DNA from: Flavobacteriaceae bacterium
Lineage (GTDB): Bacteria; Bacteroidota; Bacteroidia; Flavobacteriales; Flavobacteriaceae
Direction: 5' to 3'
Assembly (NCBI GenBank): GCA_013043685.1
Contig: JABDNT010000021.1
Coordinates: 1-64,000 of the forward strand
DNA length: 64,000 nucleotides
The notes below the pieces were generated by a model, which did no database searches, was not told the origin of the DNA, and saw nothing but the letters and a program-made list of their open reading frames with translations. Below, piece after piece: positions 36,578 through 45,014 of the stretch. Position 1 is the first letter of the stretch. Every line of letters begins with the position of its first letter. The position numbers were made by a program, and so were the translations under genes.

Positions 36578-38335
36578 ATGGAGCATTTCATTGTATCAGC
36601 CAGGAAGTATCGACCTACGCAGTTTGAAGACGTTGTGGGACAGCAAGCGATAACGAATACTTTGGACAATGCAATAGCGAACAACCATCTGGCACAGGCT
36701 TTATTGTTTACAGGCCCCAGAGGGGTGGGTAAAACAACCTGTGCGAGAATATTGGCGAAGAAGATCAACCAGGATGGTACAGAGAGAGAAGATGAAGATT
36801 TTGCCTTCAACATTTTTGAGTTGGATGCAGCCTCGAATAATTCTGTGGATGATATTAGAAACCTTATTGATCAGGTTCGAATACCACCGCAGGTTGGTAA
36901 GTACAAAGTATATATAATTGACGAGGTACATATGCTCTCATCGGCTGCCTTCAATGCTTTTCTGAAAACCCTTGAGGAACCTCCGAAACACGCTATTTTT
37001 ATTCTGGCTACTACCGAGAAACACAAGATCATACCTACCATACTTTCGCGTTGTCAGATTTTTGATTTCAGAAGGATCAACGTAAAGGATATTAAGCAGC
37101 ATTTAGCCAGGGTAGCCGAAGCTGAAGGGATTGAAGCAGAAGATGATGCCTTGCATATCATCGCTCAAAAAGCAGATGGAGCCCTTCGGGATGCATTGTC
37201 GATTTTTGACCGGGTGGTGAGTTTTTCAGGAAAAAACCTTACCCGACAAGCGGTCACAGAAAATTTAAACGTACTCGATTACACCTACTATTTTTCTATT
37301 ACGGATCTTTTACTGGAAAACAATATTCCGCAGTTGCTGGTGTCATTTAATGAAATTCTTTCCAAAGGCTTCGACGGCCATCATTTTATAATGGGACTTG
37401 CTTCTCATTTCCGTGACCTGCTGGTCTGTAAGAATGAGGATACGGTTGAGCTTCTCGAAGTTGGTGATACTGTGAAGACCATGTATTTGGAGCAATCATC
37501 CAAGACTTCTGCCGATTTCCTGATTGAGGCCATCGAACTGGCAAATAGCTGTGACCTAAAGTACAAATCCAGCAGAAATCCAAGATTGCTGGTTGAACTT
37601 TGCCTGATGCAATTGGGGTCCATTACTCAAAAAGACGAAAAAAAAAAGACTAACGCCAAACGTTTCGTAATTCCGCCTTCATTTTTCAAAGACGTTGCTG
37701 TCAAGCAGCAGCCGAAGGTTGAAAACACCCCCTCGCCTACTGAGGTTAAAGATGATTCCGGAAGCTTCCCGGAGGTAAATAATAAGCCTGAACCCGTTAT
37801 TTCGGAGAAGAAAAACGTTACTGTTGTACAGGAGCGAGTTATAGAACGGCCTCAGATTTTGGCCGAGCGGAATGCCAAGAAAGTTTCTGCTCTTTCCCTT
37901 AAGAGTATTCAGAAAAAACAACAACTTAAAAAAGAACTAATTGCCAATCAGCCAAATGAGGATAATCTCCCGGCTACTGAATTTTCAGAAAAGGAAATGC
38001 AAACCGCATGGGATGATTATGCTAAAAAGGTTGAAATGGACGGGAAATACAATCTTCTCTCTCACCTCACCATGGGCACACCAAAATTAGAGGGATCTGT
38101 CATTCACCTGGTCTTTCCGAATGATACTATAAAGGTAGAAGTGGAACGAGCAAAATTTGAATTGTTAGGATTTCTGCGGGAAAAACTTCAGAATTACGAA
38201 ATAGACCTGTCTATTGAAGTAAATGAAGCGGAGACTAAACGTTATGCGTACACAGCCCGTGAGAAATTCGAAAAACTTAAAGAAAAAAACCCGCTTATTG
38301 ATAAACTGAGGCAGGAATTCGATTTAGAAATTTAA
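36578..38335 (+). CDS. dnaX: DNA polymerase III subunit gamma/tau
   Basis: The clamp-loader ATPase of the replicative polymerase. In the 585-residue protein Walker A is GPRGVGKTTCARILAKK (around residues 45-60), the sensor/Walker B block is VYIIDEVHMLSSAAFNAFLK, and ATTEKHKIIPTILSRCQ carries the SRC motif. The zinc-binding four-cysteine module normally found after Walker A is missing (INQDGTEREDEDFAFNIFE), as I know from other flavobacterial DnaX. The tail from about residue 375 is low-complexity and charged (tau-like). The start at 36578 gives the standard family start; the ATG at 36551 is upstream of the predicted promoter. Confidence 0.95.
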   Translation: MEHFIVSARKYRPTQFEDVVGQQAITNTLDNAIANNHLAQALLFTGPRGVGKTTCARILAKKINQDGTEREDEDFAFNIFELDAASNNSVDDIRNLIDQVRIPPQVGKYKVYIIDEVHMLSSAAFNAFLKTLEEPPKHAIFILATTEKHKIIPTILSRCQIFDFRRINVKDIKQHLARVAEAEGIEAEDDALHIIAQKADGALRDALSIFDRVVSFSGKNLTRQAVTENLNVLDYTYYFSITDLLLENNIPQLLVSFNEILSKGFDGHHFIMGLASHFRDLLVCKNEDTVELLEVGDTVKTMYLEQSSKTSADFLIEAIELANSCDLKYKSSRNPRLLVELCLMQLGSITQKDEKKKTNAKRFVIPPSFFKDVAVKQQPKVENTPSPTEVKDDSGSFPEVNNKPEPVISEKKNVTVVQERVIERPQILAERNAKKVSALSLKSIQKKQQLKKELIANQPNEDNLPATEFSEKEMQTAWDDYAKKVEMDGKYNLLSHLTMGTPKLEGSVIHLVFPNDTIKVEVERAKFELLGFLREKLQNYEIDLSIEVNEAETKRYAYTAREKFEKLKEKNPLIDKLRQEFDLEI

Positions 38336-38344
38336 CAATGGAAT

Positions 38345-38962
38345 ATGGAGAAGGAGAAAAAAGATCTAAACAAAAAGATGCTCGGTCTGAAACTTCCCAC
38401 AGATCCGCGTTGGGTAAATATCGTGGAAAAAAATATTGAAGAAATCCTTACCGATCATGCCTATTGTGAACAAAAAGCAGCTTCAACTGCGATTTCGCTC
38501 ATTGTTACTTTTCCTGAATACACCGAGCTTGTTCGAGAAATGATTGATCTCGTTGAAGAAGAAATGAGCCATTTCAAAATGGTGCACGATCTTATACTGG
38601 AGCGCGGTTTTGTGATGGGCAGGGATAGAAAGGACTATTATGTGTCCCGATTAACGCAATTCTTCCCCAAAGGCGGTAGCAGATCCACCCAACTCGTGCA
38701 CAGACTTTTATACGCAGCTCTTATCGAAGCAAGAAGTTGTGAACGTTTCAGATTATTGAGTGAAGAACTGAAAGACAAGAAACTTGCGCGGTTCTATCGT
38801 AAATTAATGATCAGTGAAGCAAATCATTATACTATGTTCCTTGGATTTGCCAGGAAATATGGAGAGAGTGTCGAGCAAGTTAATGAAAAGTGGCAGGCTC
38901 TTCTCAGTTTTGAAGCGGAGATCATGAAGGATCTGGGTAAGGAAGAAACCATACACGGATAA
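38345..38962 (+). CDS. miaE: tRNA-(ms2io6A)-hydroxylase
   Basis: MiaE hydroxylates the isopentenyl side chain of ms2i6A37 in tRNA using a diiron centre. The 205-residue protein has the ferritin-like ligand set: Glu near residue 41 (HAYCEQKAAST), EEMSHF, then EARSCERF and SEANHYTMF. Length matches the family. It lies 9 bases after dnaX, probably co-transcribed. Confidence 0.92.
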   Translation: MEKEKKDLNKKMLGLKLPTDPRWVNIVEKNIEEILTDHAYCEQKAASTAISLIVTFPEYTELVREMIDLVEEEMSHFKMVHDLILERGFVMGRDRKDYYVSRLTQFFPKGGSRSTQLVHRLLYAALIEARSCERFRLLSEELKDKKLARFYRKLMISEANHYTMFLGFARKYGESVEQVNEKWQALLSFEAEIMKDLGKEETIHG

Positions 38963-38995
38963 TTACCAGGACATTACAATACCGTTTTTCACCTC

Positions 38996-39910
38996 TTACT
39001 TTCTTATTTCGATTTGCCTAGCAATCTTTTCATTGTAAAGACTCTTCACAATTCCATCGGATAGTCCGATCTTAGGAACATACATGTTTTTGGACTTGCT
39101 CCATTTCATAGCAGATAGGTAAATCCGTGTTGCAGGGATTACCACATCTGCGCGGTCAGGATTCATCTGTAATTCGAAAATTCGTTCGTGATAGGTATAC
39201 GACTTAAGTTCTTCATAAAATCCGGCGAGATAGAAATAACTCAGGGGTTTACCTATTTTCTTCTCGCTTAGTTTGTAGATACTGTTTATGTTTCCTCCGG
39301 AACCAATGCAATTTATCTTATCGTATTTCCTGGTATTCTTCTTAATCCAATCCTTCACGTCATCCCAGATAGATTCCCGAACCATGTCGTTAAGGATCCG
39401 CACAGTTCCCAGTTTAAATGATTTAGAAGTTATTACTTTACCATTCGCGAAAACTGTGAATTCGGTACTACCACCACCCACGTCCACGTAAAGGAAGGCC
39501 TTATCGTTGTCAATTAAATCGTAAAGATCTGTAGTGGCTATTATGGCAGCTTCGTCCTTCCCATCAATGATATGGATATCGATACCGGTTTCCTTCTTTA
39601 TACGCTTTGCTATCTCTTCACCATTATCCGCTTCTCTCATAGCAGATGTAGCGCAGGCCCGGTATTTTACTACATTATGAGTTTTCATTAAAAGGCGGTA
39701 TGCATTCATGGCGTCCACCATGCGTAAATAATTCTCTTCCGAAATATTATCCTTTAGGAATACGTCTGCTCCCAGTCGAATTGGAACACGTACGAGGGAG
39801 GTCTTCTTAAATTGAACTTTACTTGGTCCTTTTTCAATGACCGTAGCTATCAACAATCTTATGGCATTTGATCCTATATCAATTGCCGCGTATTTTTCTA
39901 TGTTTAGCAA
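38996..39910 (-). CDS. Exopolyphosphatase / Ppx-GppA family phosphatase
   Basis: A 304-residue single-module member of the Ppx/GppA family (sugar kinase/actin-like fold). It has the N-terminal phosphate motif IDIGSNAIRLLIA and the second FLYVDVGGGSTEF, with GSGGNINSIYKL forming the third loop. It would hydrolyse polyphosphate or pppGpp; the short form lacking the C-terminal HD-type domain is common in Bacteroidota. The divergence from E. coli Ppx prevents choosing between the two substrates. Confidence 0.9.
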   Translation of the reverse strand: MLNIEKYAAIDIGSNAIRLLIATVIEKGPSKVQFKKTSLVRVPIRLGADVFLKDNISEENYLRMVDAMNAYRLLMKTHNVVKYRACATSAMREADNGEEIAKRIKKETGIDIHIIDGKDEAAIIATTDLYDLIDNDKAFLYVDVGGGSTEFTVFANGKVITSKSFKLGTVRILNDMVRESIWDDVKDWIKKNTRKYDKINCIGSGGNINSIYKLSEKKIGKPLSYFYLAGFYEELKSYTYHERIFELQMNPDRADVVIPATRIYLSAMKWSKSKNMYVPKIGLSDGIVKSLYNEKIARQIEIRK

Positions 39911-40010
39911 TCTACTTTATTTTTTTCGAGGAATTTTTGCATTAGTTAAACAGATACCTCAAAGGTATCAATATATTCAGTCTTAATCTATGTATCAAAG
40001 ATCAGGTAAA

Positions 40011-40499
40011 CTATTCTTTGAGATGCCTTGGAAATAAAAGTGTCTTGGTTTTTCCAGTCGTAATCTCACTCCAGGAATCTACCGGAAATTTGATAATTAC
40101 GAATCCGCTGGTAGGTAAATTATCAATGTATTCATTACCCAGCATATTCACTATCGAGGTGAAAGCATGATTATGACCCACTATCATTACTCTTTTCAGA
40201 GAATTGTCCAGCCCTTTGATGATCTCCATCACACTTTGTCCACTAAAATCATACAGATCGTGGTTTAGTATATAGTTTTCATCGGATACCCCGAAGGCCT
40301 TTTTGAAATACATAGCGGTGGTTTGTGCCCTGTTAGCATCACTGCTTATAATCTTTTCCGGGGGTTTATGGTCCGTTTTCGCTTTTTCGGAAACTAAGGA
40401 GGCATCTTTGTGACCTCTTTTTTTTAAAGGCCTCTGATGGTCCGGAAGGTCATATTTCCAGGAAGATTTCGCATGACGAGCCATGTAGAGTGTTTTCAT
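40011..40499 (-). CDS. SixA-like histidine phosphatase
   Basis: A 162-residue histidine phosphatase with the catalytic ARHAKSSW motif near the N-terminus (MKTLYMARHAKSSW) and the second His in VGHNHAFTSIVN. The short length places it in the SixA branch, whose known members act on phosphohistidine. No signal peptide. It is 11 bases after pdxH on the same strand. The substrate is unknown. Confidence 0.88.
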   Translation of the reverse strand: MKTLYMARHAKSSWKYDLPDHQRPLKKRGHKDASLVSEKAKTDHKPPEKIISSDANRAQTTAMYFKKAFGVSDENYILNHDLYDFSGQSVMEIIKGLDNSLKRVMIVGHNHAFTSIVNMLGNEYIDNLPTSGFVIIKFPVDSWSEITTGKTKTLLFPRHLKE

Positions 40500-40510
40500 T
40501 CAGGTAAATT

Positions 40511-41158
40511 TTAAGGTTGTAGTCTATTTATAATCCAGTCGAAATCCTCATTCAGGATATATTGTATACGATCGTGTAATCTGTTTGGTCTTCCCTGCCA
40601 GAACTCAATCCTGAGAGGTCTAACCAGGTAGCCGCCCCAATAGTCGGGCCTCGGTATTTCTTTATTTTCGTATTCTTCTTCTAATTCATGTAGCCTTTCT
40701 TCCATGATTTCTCGATCCGTAACTATTTCGCTCTGATCGGAAACAACTGCACCCAACTGACTGCCTTTCGGCCGTGATTGAAAATAATTATCGGAATCAA
40801 TTTTGGAAGTCTTTTCAGCAGTACCCTGAATAATGATCTGTCGTTCCAGGATAGGCCAGAAAAACGTAAGGGAAACCTTGTTATTCTCGGCGATGGCGCG
40901 TCCTTTTTCACTATTGTAATTCGTGTAGAAATAAAATCCGTATTCGTCGTATTTCTTCAGAAGGACCATTCTACCCTTGGGAAAACCATCTGTCCCTATG
41001 GTCGTCAGTGACATGGCGTTCGCTTCGTCTACGCCGTCGGTGTCCATCGCTTCATAGAACCAGGTTCGGAATTGCTGCAATGGATTCGGGTCTACAGAAG
41101 TCTTTGTAAGTTCGCCTTTATCATAATTACGGCGATAGCCATGAAGGTCCTCTTTCAT
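40511..41158 (-). CDS. pdxH: Pyridoxamine 5'-phosphate oxidase
   Basis: PdxH oxidises pyridoxine or pyridoxamine phosphate to pyridoxal phosphate using FMN. The 215-residue protein has the family core MSLTTIGTDGFPKGRMVLLK, FYFYTNYNSEKGRAIAEN, SRPKGSQLGAVVSDQSE and the C-terminal WQGRPNRLHDRIQY. The ATG at 41158 gives MKEDLHGYRRNYDKGEL, the usual start; the frame extends 17 codons further but without support. Confidence 0.94.
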   Translation of the reverse strand: MKEDLHGYRRNYDKGELTKTSVDPNPLQQFRTWFYEAMDTDGVDEANAMSLTTIGTDGFPKGRMVLLKKYDEYGFYFYTNYNSEKGRAIAENNKVSLTFFWPILERQIIIQGTAEKTSKIDSDNYFQSRPKGSQLGAVVSDQSEIVTDREIMEERLHELEEEYENKEIPRPDYWGGYLVRPLRIEFWQGRPNRLHDRIQYILNEDFDWIINRLQP

Positions 41159-41233
41159 CAATTTTACTTTGTACCGCAATTTACGAGTTTTGGAATTTTT
41201 ATGATGCAAGGATAGATTTAAATTTGGATAAAA

Positions 41234-42121
41234 TCAGATCTTGAGCAGAGATACTGTTTTCTTAATATCGCTGCCTACCAATTCAAAGAAATACATCCCA
41301 TGAAGCAGAAAACCAATGTTTATTTCACCTGATAGATCGGTTAACACAGCCATTTGCTGTCCTGTTAGATTATAAATAGTGGCTTTGGTGATGTCCTGAC
41401 AATTTACGCACTGAACAAGATCTGTCGCTGGATTCGGGAATACAGTAACATTCTGCTGCGCTACTGTATTAATGCCAAGCGAACATTCTCCAATAAATTC
41501 GTATACCCCTTCCACATGCTGGCCATTACTTGTATCAACCAGCATCCATCCAGTTCCGTTATCATTGATAGCCGGCTGGAATCCCTGTTGCCCCACCGAT
41601 TTAGTTTCCCAATACACCTCATCATCTCCATCCATGTTTGAAACTGTAATGGATATCCAGTACCGTGTTTCCTCTCCTGCTTGGCCTACAAAATCAAACT
41701 GGGGTACATCGAAGATCGCTTTCCATATAAAGATCCCAAAAGACCCTATATCGAAGACTGCGGTCGGGGTTACATCGGTCATTGTGTTTAGTACGGATCC
41801 GGGTAGGCCATTATCATCCTCGTAATAGGTAATATCTGCATCTGTTATAATTGAAACTGAAAAGAAGTTTACCTCGATCTCACTGAGCGTAAACACGTCT
41901 CCGGCAGCTACCAGTATATCATTGGCGACGGTCTGGGTCCCTTCTGAAGGTGAAAGCAAACCGTTTTCAAAAGCGTTAGATTCACTTATAAATGTACAAG
42001 GTGGCTGTCTTGAATCCAGGTCAACCGTGGTTTGGGCTACTGATAATATTGATGCAGCCAGAAGCAGCACACAATATAGAGATGCTCTCATACGGTCGAA
42101 TATAATATTTCTAAACTTCAT
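41234..42121 (-). CDS. Secreted T9SS cargo protein with type A sorting domain
   Basis: A 295-residue secreted protein of unknown function. It has a signal peptide (hydrophobic run CVLLLAASILSVAQ), a central beta-rich domain of about 180 residues, and a C-terminal type A sorting domain of about 75 residues (VTVFPNPATDLVQCVNCQ, then GMYFFELVG and KTVSLLKI). Such proteins cross the outer membrane by the type IX system. No catalytic motif is recognised. A second in-frame ATG (42091) also leaves a usable signal peptide. Confidence 0.85.
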   Translation of the reverse strand: MKFRNIIFDRMRASLYCVLLLAASILSVAQTTVDLDSRQPPCTFISESNAFENGLLSPSEGTQTVANDILVAAGDVFTLSEIEVNFFSVSIITDADITYYEDDNGLPGSVLNTMTDVTPTAVFDIGSFGIFIWKAIFDVPQFDFVGQAGEETRYWISITVSNMDGDDEVYWETKSVGQQGFQPAINDNGTGWMLVDTSNGQHVEGVYEFIGECSLGINTVAQQNVTVFPNPATDLVQCVNCQDITKATIYNLTGQQMAVLTDLSGEINIGFLLHGMYFFELVGSDIKKTVSLLKI

Positions 42122-42163
42122 GGTTACCAAAAGATATGGAATTACTTCCCTTCTTGTATCAAT

Positions 42164-43069
42164 TTACCACTCATAAACCTTTCCATCCTCTGCTAGCTCC
42201 ACCCTATCGAAAACCTCCATGGCTTCCTTTCGGAACTCTTCTAAATCCTTATATCGCCCCGAATAATGCCCTAAGATCAAAGTCCCGGCCGAAGCTTTAT
42301 TTGCAATGAGCGCGGCCTCTCTCGCAGTACTGTGTTTGGTCGCCTCGGCCAGATGCTGATGAGACTCCAGAAAGGTCGACTCATGGTAAAGCACCGTTAC
42401 ATCCTGAATTTGCGCTGCCATTTCGGGATAATAAGAAGTATCGCTGCAAAACGCATACGATTTGGGAGGATCCGGATTCAGTGTAACTAATTTATTATCG
42501 ATCATCTCCCCCTTGCGATTCTCTACATCGAATCCCTGCTTTAATTTTGAGAAATAACTGGTGTCAATTTTAGCTTTTACGGCTGCATCCAGGTTTAATT
42601 TTCTTTCTCCCGGTTTCTCCCGAAATAAAAAGCCATTGGTGTAGATCCTGTGATCCAGCGGGATCGTTGATACAGTGAGCGATTCATCTTCGAATATCAC
42701 ATGAGCCGATTTCGATTCAAGTTCGTGGAAAATCAAGTTATAATCGGTCCAACTCTTCCCCAATTTCAATTGAAGGACGATCGCTTCTTTAATCCCTTTT
42801 GGACCGTAAATATGAAGATCGGCTTCACGCCCTAAGAGCCTGAAAGTAGAAACCAGGCCTACCAATCCAAAGAAATGATCTCCGTGCAGGTGCGAAATAA
42901 AAATGTGTTTTATACGAGAGAATTTTACCTTATACCTTCTTAGTTGCACCTGCGTTCCTTCACCACAATCGATCAGGAAAAGATGTCCTTTCATTTCCAG
43001 CACCTGTGCAGTGGGATGTGCACTTGTGCGCGGGGTAGCAGAATGGCATCCGAGAATAGTTAGTTTCAT
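42164..43069 (-). CDS. rnz: Ribonuclease Z
   Basis: RNase Z is the zinc-dependent endonuclease that trims tRNA 3' ends. The 301-residue metallo-beta-lactamase protein has the metal motif FISHLHGDHFFGL, a later Asp/His pair (FCSDTSYYPEM, TILGHYSGRY) and the conserved ATPRTSAHPTAQVL start. It has the usual length. It lies 17 bases after the STAS-like gene within the pyrR-pyrB run. Confidence 0.94.
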   Translation of the reverse strand: MKLTILGCHSATPRTSAHPTAQVLEMKGHLFLIDCGEGTQVQLRRYKVKFSRIKHIFISHLHGDHFFGLVGLVSTFRLLGREADLHIYGPKGIKEAIVLQLKLGKSWTDYNLIFHELESKSAHVIFEDESLTVSTIPLDHRIYTNGFLFREKPGERKLNLDAAVKAKIDTSYFSKLKQGFDVENRKGEMIDNKLVTLNPDPPKSYAFCSDTSYYPEMAAQIQDVTVLYHESTFLESHQHLAEATKHSTAREAALIANKASAGTLILGHYSGRYKDLEEFRKEAMEVFDRVELAEDGKVYEW

Positions 43070-43086
43070 TACTTAGTATTGCTGAA

Positions 43087-43422
43087 TTAAAATCCCAGAT
43101 CCCGCTCTATCTCCTCCATCTCTATAATATCTCCTGCCTCCTGAAGCGTGGGAACCACTATAAGTTCCCTCGGGATAGTATCTGGATCCAAGGTCGCTGT
43201 AACAAGGACGAAGGATTGTTTGGTCTTACGATGAATATTGGATGTTTTTAAAAAATACAGTAGCTCTTCAAGCTCAAGCGCATGATAATCAGTGAGGTCT
43301 ATCACCACATTTTGCCCCTTAAACTTCTTGATTATCTGAAATTCCAGAAATGAGGCAAACTCCTTCAGATTATTGTGGTCGTCTGCCAGAACCACATAGT
43401 TTTCAAAATTTTCAATTTTCAT
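43087..43422 (-). CDS. Small STAS-like protein
   Basis: A 111-residue protein with strand-helix alternation typical of STAS/anti-sigma antagonist domains: VVIDLTDYHALELEELLYFL is where the regulatory loop and helix would lie, followed by SFVLVTATLDPDTIP. A normal phosphorylatable Ser is not clear. The start at 43422 overlaps the pyrB end by 11 bases and is preferred over a longer frame that reads inside pyrB. Probably translated with pyrB and rnz. The partner is unknown. Confidence 0.65.
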   Translation of the reverse strand: MKIENFENYVVLADDHNNLKEFASFLEFQIIKKFKGQNVVIDLTDYHALELEELLYFLKTSNIHRKTKQSFVLVTATLDPDTIPRELIVVPTLQEAGDIIEMEEIERDLGF

Positions 43423-44350
43423 TATGCTGTATTTTTGAAGCCAGCAAATATAAAACGGCCATCCTAACAGCAACTCCGTTTTGAACTTGTTCCAGGATGA
43501 TCGCCTGTTTGCTGTCGGCCACATCGCTTGTGATTTCCACACCTCGATTTATCGGACCCGGGTGCATGACAACAATTTCTTTGCCAAGACTGTCGAGTAA
43601 TGCTTTATTGACACCGTACTGCTGGGTATATTCACGTGTGGTTGGGAAATAACTTATCTCCATACGCTCCTTTTGCACCCGTAGCATATTGGCCACATCA
43701 CACCATTCGAGAGCTTTTCGAAGATTTCCTTCGTATTCTACTCCTAATTTTTCTATATATTTAGGTATAAGGGTTTTAGGACCGCATACTTTAACCTTTG
43801 CTCCAAGTTTTTGAAGCGCAAATATATTACTCAGAGCCACCCTGGAATGAAGAATATCTCCTACGATTACCACTTTTTTCCCGGCTACATCTTTAAGCCG
43901 TTCCCGAATAGAGTAACAATCCAGTAAAGCCTGGGTTGGATGTTCGTGAGCTCCATCTCCGGCATTCACAATGCTTGCATCGATATGCTTGGAAAGGAAC
44001 ACTCCCGCACCTGGGTTCGGGTGCCTCATCACGATCATATCTACTTTCATTGAAAGGATGTTATTTACCGTGTCTATGAGTGTTTCTCCTTTTTTAACCG
44101 ATGAAGAGGCGGCCGAGAAGTTGATTACATCTGCAGAGAGTCTTTTTTCCGCCAATTCGAAGGATAACCTGGTTCTGGTACTGTTTTCGAAGAAAAGATT
44201 GGCTATTGTGATGTCTCTGAGTGAAGGAACCTTTTTAATGGGCCTGTTGATCACCTCTTTAAAATGATCGGCGGTTTCGAAGATCAGGTTAATATCATCT
44301 TCGTTGATGTATTTTATTCCCAGTAAGTGATTTACACTTAGTTCGCTCAT
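43412..44350 (-). CDS. pyrB: Aspartate carbamoyltransferase catalytic subunit
   Basis: PyrB joins carbamoyl phosphate and aspartate in pyrimidine synthesis. The 312-residue protein has the carbamoyl phosphate site FFENSTRTRLSFELAEKRL, the aspartate-side HPTQALLDCYSIRERL and the MHPGPINRGVEI block. No pyrI regulatory subunit is next to it. It lies 1 base after pyrR, whose presence suggests UMP-responsive control. Confidence 0.95.
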   Translation of the reverse strand: MSELSVNHLLGIKYINEDDINLIFETADHFKEVINRPIKKVPSLRDITIANLFFENSTRTRLSFELAEKRLSADVINFSAASSSVKKGETLIDTVNNILSMKVDMIVMRHPNPGAGVFLSKHIDASIVNAGDGAHEHPTQALLDCYSIRERLKDVAGKKVVIVGDILHSRVALSNIFALQKLGAKVKVCGPKTLIPKYIEKLGVEYEGNLRKALEWCDVANMLRVQKERMEISYFPTTREYTQQYGVNKALLDSLGKEIVVMHPGPINRGVEITSDVADSKQAIILEQVQNGVAVRMAVLYLLASKIQHNEN

Positions 44351-44351
44351 A

Positions 44352-44891
44352 CTAATTGTTAATTAAATATACTGCATCTTCCCCATCCTGTTCCTTCCAG
44401 CACACTTTGACCTTTTCCCTGTTTATTGCATCTACCTGTCTGCCCCGGTAATCCGGCTGTATTGGTAAATGACGGCTAAACCTTCTGTCTATAAGGGTTA
44501 ATAGTTCAATCTCTGTGGGTCTTCCGAAGGACTGAATAGCCGTTAGTGCAGCTCTGATACTTCTTCCGGTATACAAAACATCATCTATGAAAACAACATT
44601 TTTATTTTCTACAATGAAATCTATTTCGGTGGTATTCGCTTCCAGCGGTTTGTCGCTTCTCCTGAAGTCATCCCTGTAGAAGGTAATGTCCAGGTATCCC
44701 AATTTAATATCCCTGACTTTATAATCGATTTCGAGCATGGATTTCAGACGTTCGGCCAAATGTACGCCTCTAGGCTGAATGCCTATAAGAACCGTATTAC
44801 TGAAAGTATCGTGATTTTCAATTAATTGGCAAGCCAGGCGATGAAGGGCTATGTGCACTTCGGTTGCGTTTAATAACACTTTTTGGCTCAT
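44352..44891 (-). CDS. pyrR: PyrR: pyrimidine operon regulator / uracil phosphoribosyltransferase
   Basis: A 179-residue PyrR-type protein with the PRPP-binding motif NVVFIDDVLYTGRSIRAAL and the N-terminal IGIQPRGVHLAERL. In characterised bacteria it binds pyr mRNA leaders in response to UMP, and it has weak uracil phosphoribosyltransferase activity. The leader here between the predicted promoter and the start is only about 25 bases, too short for a Bacillus-type attenuator before pyrR itself. Confidence 0.93.
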   Translation of the reverse strand: MSQKVLLNATEVHIALHRLACQLIENHDTFSNTVLIGIQPRGVHLAERLKSMLEIDYKVRDIKLGYLDITFYRDDFRRSDKPLEANTTEIDFIVENKNVVFIDDVLYTGRSIRAALTAIQSFGRPTEIELLTLIDRRFSRHLPIQPDYRGRQVDAINREKVKVCWKEQDGEDAVYLINN

Positions 44892-44919
44892 ACAGTAGAT
44901 CTGAATCTTGTTCAGGGTA

Positions 44920-44949
44920 CAAAAGTAAGGGGTTTTTATGGAATTTAAA
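44920..44949 (-). promoter_or_regulatory. Predicted pyrR-pyrB promoter
   Basis: On the minus strand TTTA, an 18-base spacer and a perfect TACTTTTG (44920-44927) lie between the rpsA terminator and pyrR. Confidence 0.55.
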
Positions 44950-44960
44950 ACTTACTGCAA

Positions 44961-44990
44961 AGAAAAAGCCCTTCATTGCTGAAGGGCTTT
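44961..44990 (-). terminator. Terminator after rpsA
   Basis: A perfect 10-bp stem AAAGCCCTTC (44965-44974) and GAAGGGCTTT (44981-44990) with a six-base loop, followed on the minus strand by a T-rich tract. Confidence 0.85.
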
Positions 44991-45014
44991 ACATCTATAG
45001 CTTAAATTTCGGGT

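Noticed and set aside
44892-44950. PyrR-type attenuator before pyrR
   Set aside because: The predicted leader is only about 25 bases and the nearby hairpin is the rpsA terminator, upstream of the pyr promoter.
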